Shown one piece after another: positions 61,566-64,000 of a DNA stretch of 64,000 nucleotides; position 1 is the stretch's first letter; each line of letters starts with the position of its first letter. Source of the stretch: Magicicada septendecula (taxonomy: Eukaryota; Arthropoda; Insecta; Hemiptera; Cicadidae); assembly GCA_034769895.1 (NCBI GenBank), contig CM068367.1, positions 350,859,111 through 350,923,110 of the forward strand. The letters run 5' to 3'. The notes under the pieces were generated by a model. That model did no database searches and was not told the DNA's origin. It worked only from the letters and a program-made list of their open reading frames with translations. A program made the translations under genes and the position numbers.

Positions 61566-61855
61566 CCTTTAACAATCAGGTTGCCGATAATCTTATTAAG
61601 CGTGGAGATTGCGTGCTATTTAGAAGCTACATTTCTCTCTGATTTTTAGTCTTTCAACAGTCAGCTTGAAGATGGCAATGTTTCTCATGTTTGTGACACT
61701 TGGGGCCTCTTTAGCCGGTCACGCAATAACCATCGCTGCTGTCCAGCATGCCCGACATCGGTAATGGATGTGCGCACCATACTGTCGTGCAACTCGTCCA
61801 GCGTGCCAGACGTCCTCATTGATAGGATACGTCCCACAGACATCTATTTAATTTA
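61566..61855 (-). pseudogene. G2 gag C-terminal / pre-protease region (fossil)
   Basis: This continues the G2 element on the other side of E. In minus sense it leads directly toward the protease start and includes RCRACWTAAMV-like sequence that may derive from a zinc-knuckle region. It is broken. It ends where Polinton-like sequence begins. Confidence 0.4.
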
Positions 61856-62649
61856 TATTTTTCGATAAATTTTGATGTTATTTCATGGCCCTTAATAATG
61901 GGTTATACCAGATCCTTTTACTTTGTTTTTATTAAGCCAAATACCCGCAATTAAATTCTTATACTTATTTCCCTTACTATATTTAAACAGTGATCAGAAT
62001 ATTTACCAGTATTCTGATCATTATTTTTATAAATTGATGCAGTATCAAATAGAATCTTTACATAAATTTAATTTTATCTTGAGTATAATATATCTGGAGA
62101 ATCTTTATATGTTAACAATCTCCATAATCCACGAGTTCCAGTATATTTTTCAGTATCAATAATAGTATCATCATGATCTAATCCAACCATAGAATTACCT
62201 TACCTATCATAAAAGAATTCTTTTTCTCATTCCAATATATACCGAATTTATCATCATATGCCTGTAGTAAATACTTTTGAGCTATTGGTCCGATAATTTT
62301 ATTAAGAGTATCTAGACTAACTACAGTTTCCATTTATAGTAAGAAGCCCTAATCTTTAGACCAACATTTATTAGATAAATCAGAAAATTTTTCAAAATTC
62401 ATATTGCATCCAACAAAACTGTCATATATGAATTTGGTATAATGCTTATTCTGCTTACATATAACTATCATATTTAGATTACTTCTGATCACTTTCAAGT
62501 CCACCACAGAATAACACTGGTTTAAAAATATAAAGAAAAATTCTTATGTCTTCCTCTAATGAAATATTGTTTAATAATATCTTGATTTTCTAGTAAGTAA
62601 TCATCAAAAATATCTAAAGAATTAGGATAACAGTCACTCATCAGCTCAT

Positions 62650-62945
62650 CAGATCTTCACAAGTAGAATAAAAGTTTGATACTTTTTTGACCAATCTCTT
62701 TCTCAACATACTTATATCTATCTTGTAATTTCTTATAAGCTTCATGTTCTAATGAGTTACTGAAAACATATAGATTTATATAAGGAATACAATTCTTACA
62801 CTTCCCACTCCCTGAACTTCCCACTATCAAACATCTTAGAGGATAAGGAATAATAGTTTTTTCTTTATCGTTATCTTTAGAATCATATACAGTTATCTCT
62901 GAATCTAATTTTGATGTTTCCTTCTTACATTTCTTCCCCATTTAA
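62650..62945 (-). pseudogene. Polinton packaging-ATPase-like region (fossil)
   Basis: The translation PYPLRCLIVGSSGSGK is the Walker A start of the FtsK/HerA-type packaging ATPase of Polintons, followed by NLYVFSNSLEHEAYKKLQ, where the family usually has LYVYSKSL-Q-EYK-LQ. The domain is incomplete. Confidence 0.65.
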
Positions 62946-62999
62946 ATAAGAAAAAATTTAAATGAAACTTTTTAACTAACCAGTGGTAATTCTATAATG

Positions 63000-63670
63000 A
63001 AGTTAACTTTAGGTCAACCTATTCACTTGGATGAAGATGGAAAATATATGCTTAGATTAGTCGATTTCTATTCCGATAACTTTAGGAAACATAAATGTTG
63101 ATCTTGGAAGAAGTTGTTTAACGTTCACTATTTTCCAAAGTTATTATTCCACTGTAGATCTAGAAAGAAGGTCTATAGAATGTTTGAAAATAACATTGAT
63201 GAGATGTCAGCAGAAGAAAAGATAAAATATAATGCAAACAATTTCAAAATAACTATAATCCAAATATGAAGTTAACAGTTAAGTCTCCTTTGGATTTTAG
63301 GACAGAAAATTACTTATCACATTTGTTAGGCTTTGGAAATAACGCTATTGAATTTAAAGCAAATGAAGAAAAAACTGGTACTGAGATACCACAATTGAGA
63401 AACTTTGATGTCATATAAATCCATTGCAATCTAGTTGAACCATCAATAACTAATCACTCTCTAGAAGTTCATAAACATGAAGAATCAGAAATACTATATT
63501 CCTTCTTTCCTAACACTGCCTACAGAAATAAAATAAGTGAAAATCCAAATGAAAGTCATTATATATCTCTTAGGAAAGATCTAAAACAAATTAAAGAGAT
63601 TATTATCACAATTAAGGATGAGAACGGTAATTTATACAGAATGATGGCCCTAAAAACATCATCTACTTAA
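63000..63670 (+). pseudogene. Polinton capsid-associated gene-like region (fossil)
   Basis: It begins MKLTLGQPIHLDEDGKYML. Later it contains HCNLVEPSITN and IKEIIITIKDENGNLYRMM, matching the conserved VHC-LV and I-I-I-DQ-GNL blocks of a Polinton gene thought to encode a minor capsid or penton-like protein. The assignment is by remembered pattern, not by search. The region is broken. Confidence 0.45.
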
Positions 63671-64000
63671 GTTTAAAACAACGATAATTTCTTAACTACA
63701 TTTTTTATAATAATTATAGTCAATATTGATGAAAATGATAAAAAATTTATCTTGAATTAGATGTAATCATGGACTTACGTCTTTAAATATTGATGAAGAT
63801 GATAAAATTATGCTAGAAAACTTTGAAAATTAGCTAAATTGTTCTGTTAATGAAATAAAATGGATTTTTCTAATATAAAGACCTAGAGATGCAATTTATA
63901 ATAAAGTTCACAAAAATGATAAGAAACGTATAGATGTCAGTCATTCACCAACACCTTCAAAACTATGAAAATCTGAGTAGCATGGCTTGAATTCTACCTA

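Larger units (their letters stand above)
42600..61855 (-). mobile_element. G2: broken Gypsy-like gag-protease element hosting C, D and E
   Basis: Pieces of one minus-strand element lie at about 42600-43162, 50233-50532, 55939-56331 and 61566-61855. They are separated by elements C, D and E, each with its own 4-bp target duplication, so the host pieces are collinear. From right to left they hold a gag/zinc-finger-like end, a protease, a Glu/Lys-rich spacer, a purine tract and the 3' LTR. The order and sequence match G1. No reverse transcriptase or integrase is seen. It has many breaks and is the oldest layer of this block. Confidence 0.7.
61860..64000. mobile_element. Polinton/Maverick fragment, broken, truncated by the window
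   Basis: Three recognisable parts lie together. A minus-strand region near 62040-62340 contains the DHDDTIIDTEKYTGTRGLWR word typical of an insect Polinton protein of unknown role. A minus-strand packaging-ATPase-like region lies near 62650-62945. A plus-strand region near 63000-63670 resembles a conserved Polinton capsid-associated gene. Several breaks are present. The left edge against G2 is near 61860 and the right edge is outside the window. Confidence 0.65.

Noticed and set aside
1-64000. tRNA, rRNA, CRISPR arrays or bacterial operon structure
   Set aside because: None could be supported on either strand by reading.

Overview
This is a piece of an AT-rich, transposon-packed eukaryotic chromosome, most likely from an insect or other arthropod. 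The evidence is spliced exons with consensus GT/AG borders, a BEL/Pao element, hAT and Polinton relics, and many nested LTR elements. No bacterial operon, rRNA, tRNA or CRISPR array was seen.

Only one host gene is recognisable. Two minus-strand exons (41911-42062 and 30939-31105) join in phase and encode the helicase C-terminal core of a DEAH-box protein that best fits spindle-E/TDRD9, a germline piRNA-pathway helicase. Nearly everything else lies in or beside its introns, which have been inflated by mobile elements.

Layout, left to right. (1) 1.1-8.25 kb: minus-strand Gypsy-like gag-protease element G1. It is interrupted by a short hAT transposon with intact ends (6715-7968) and by about 3 kb of unassigned sequence holding a 78-bp tandem repeat. 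(2) 8.3-11.5 kb: no gene, a CA microsatellite, and two inverted motifs resembling a hammerhead core. (3) 11494-30716: one BEL/Pao element with 495-bp LTRs and a 5-bp target duplication (ATGGT). It is swollen to 19.2 kb by a nested three-LTR tandem element (A, 17636-26064) and 4.15 kb of unexplained sequence. (4) 30.7-42.1 kb: the two helicase exons, a LINE relic, element B (35642-40878) and a hAT BED-domain relic. (5) 42.6-61.85 kb: a second gag-protease element, G2, into which elements C (43163-50232), D (50533-55938) and E (56332-61565) have inserted. (6) 61.86-64.0 kb: a broken Polinton/Maverick fragment running off the window.

The most novel material is the A-E family. Five diverged elements each have LTRs of about 1.0-1.2 kb beginning TGTAAC and ending CA, 4-bp target duplications, and only one recognisable product: a charged, coiled-coil, gag-like protein whose last residues are D/N-D-G-G (D-D-D-G in B). 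No reverse transcriptase or integrase is visible, so they look like non-autonomous LTR elements comparable in concept to plant TR-GAG elements. Four of the five (A-D) carry a 40-nt hairpin directly before the G-rich tract at the 3' LTR; in A, C and D its loop reads C(UUCG)G in element sense. E instead carries a 28-bp copy of its own left flank at that place.

All LTR elements and the Polinton piece are treated here as fossils: the BEL copy is broken in roughly ten places, and A-E each have from one to a few breaks.
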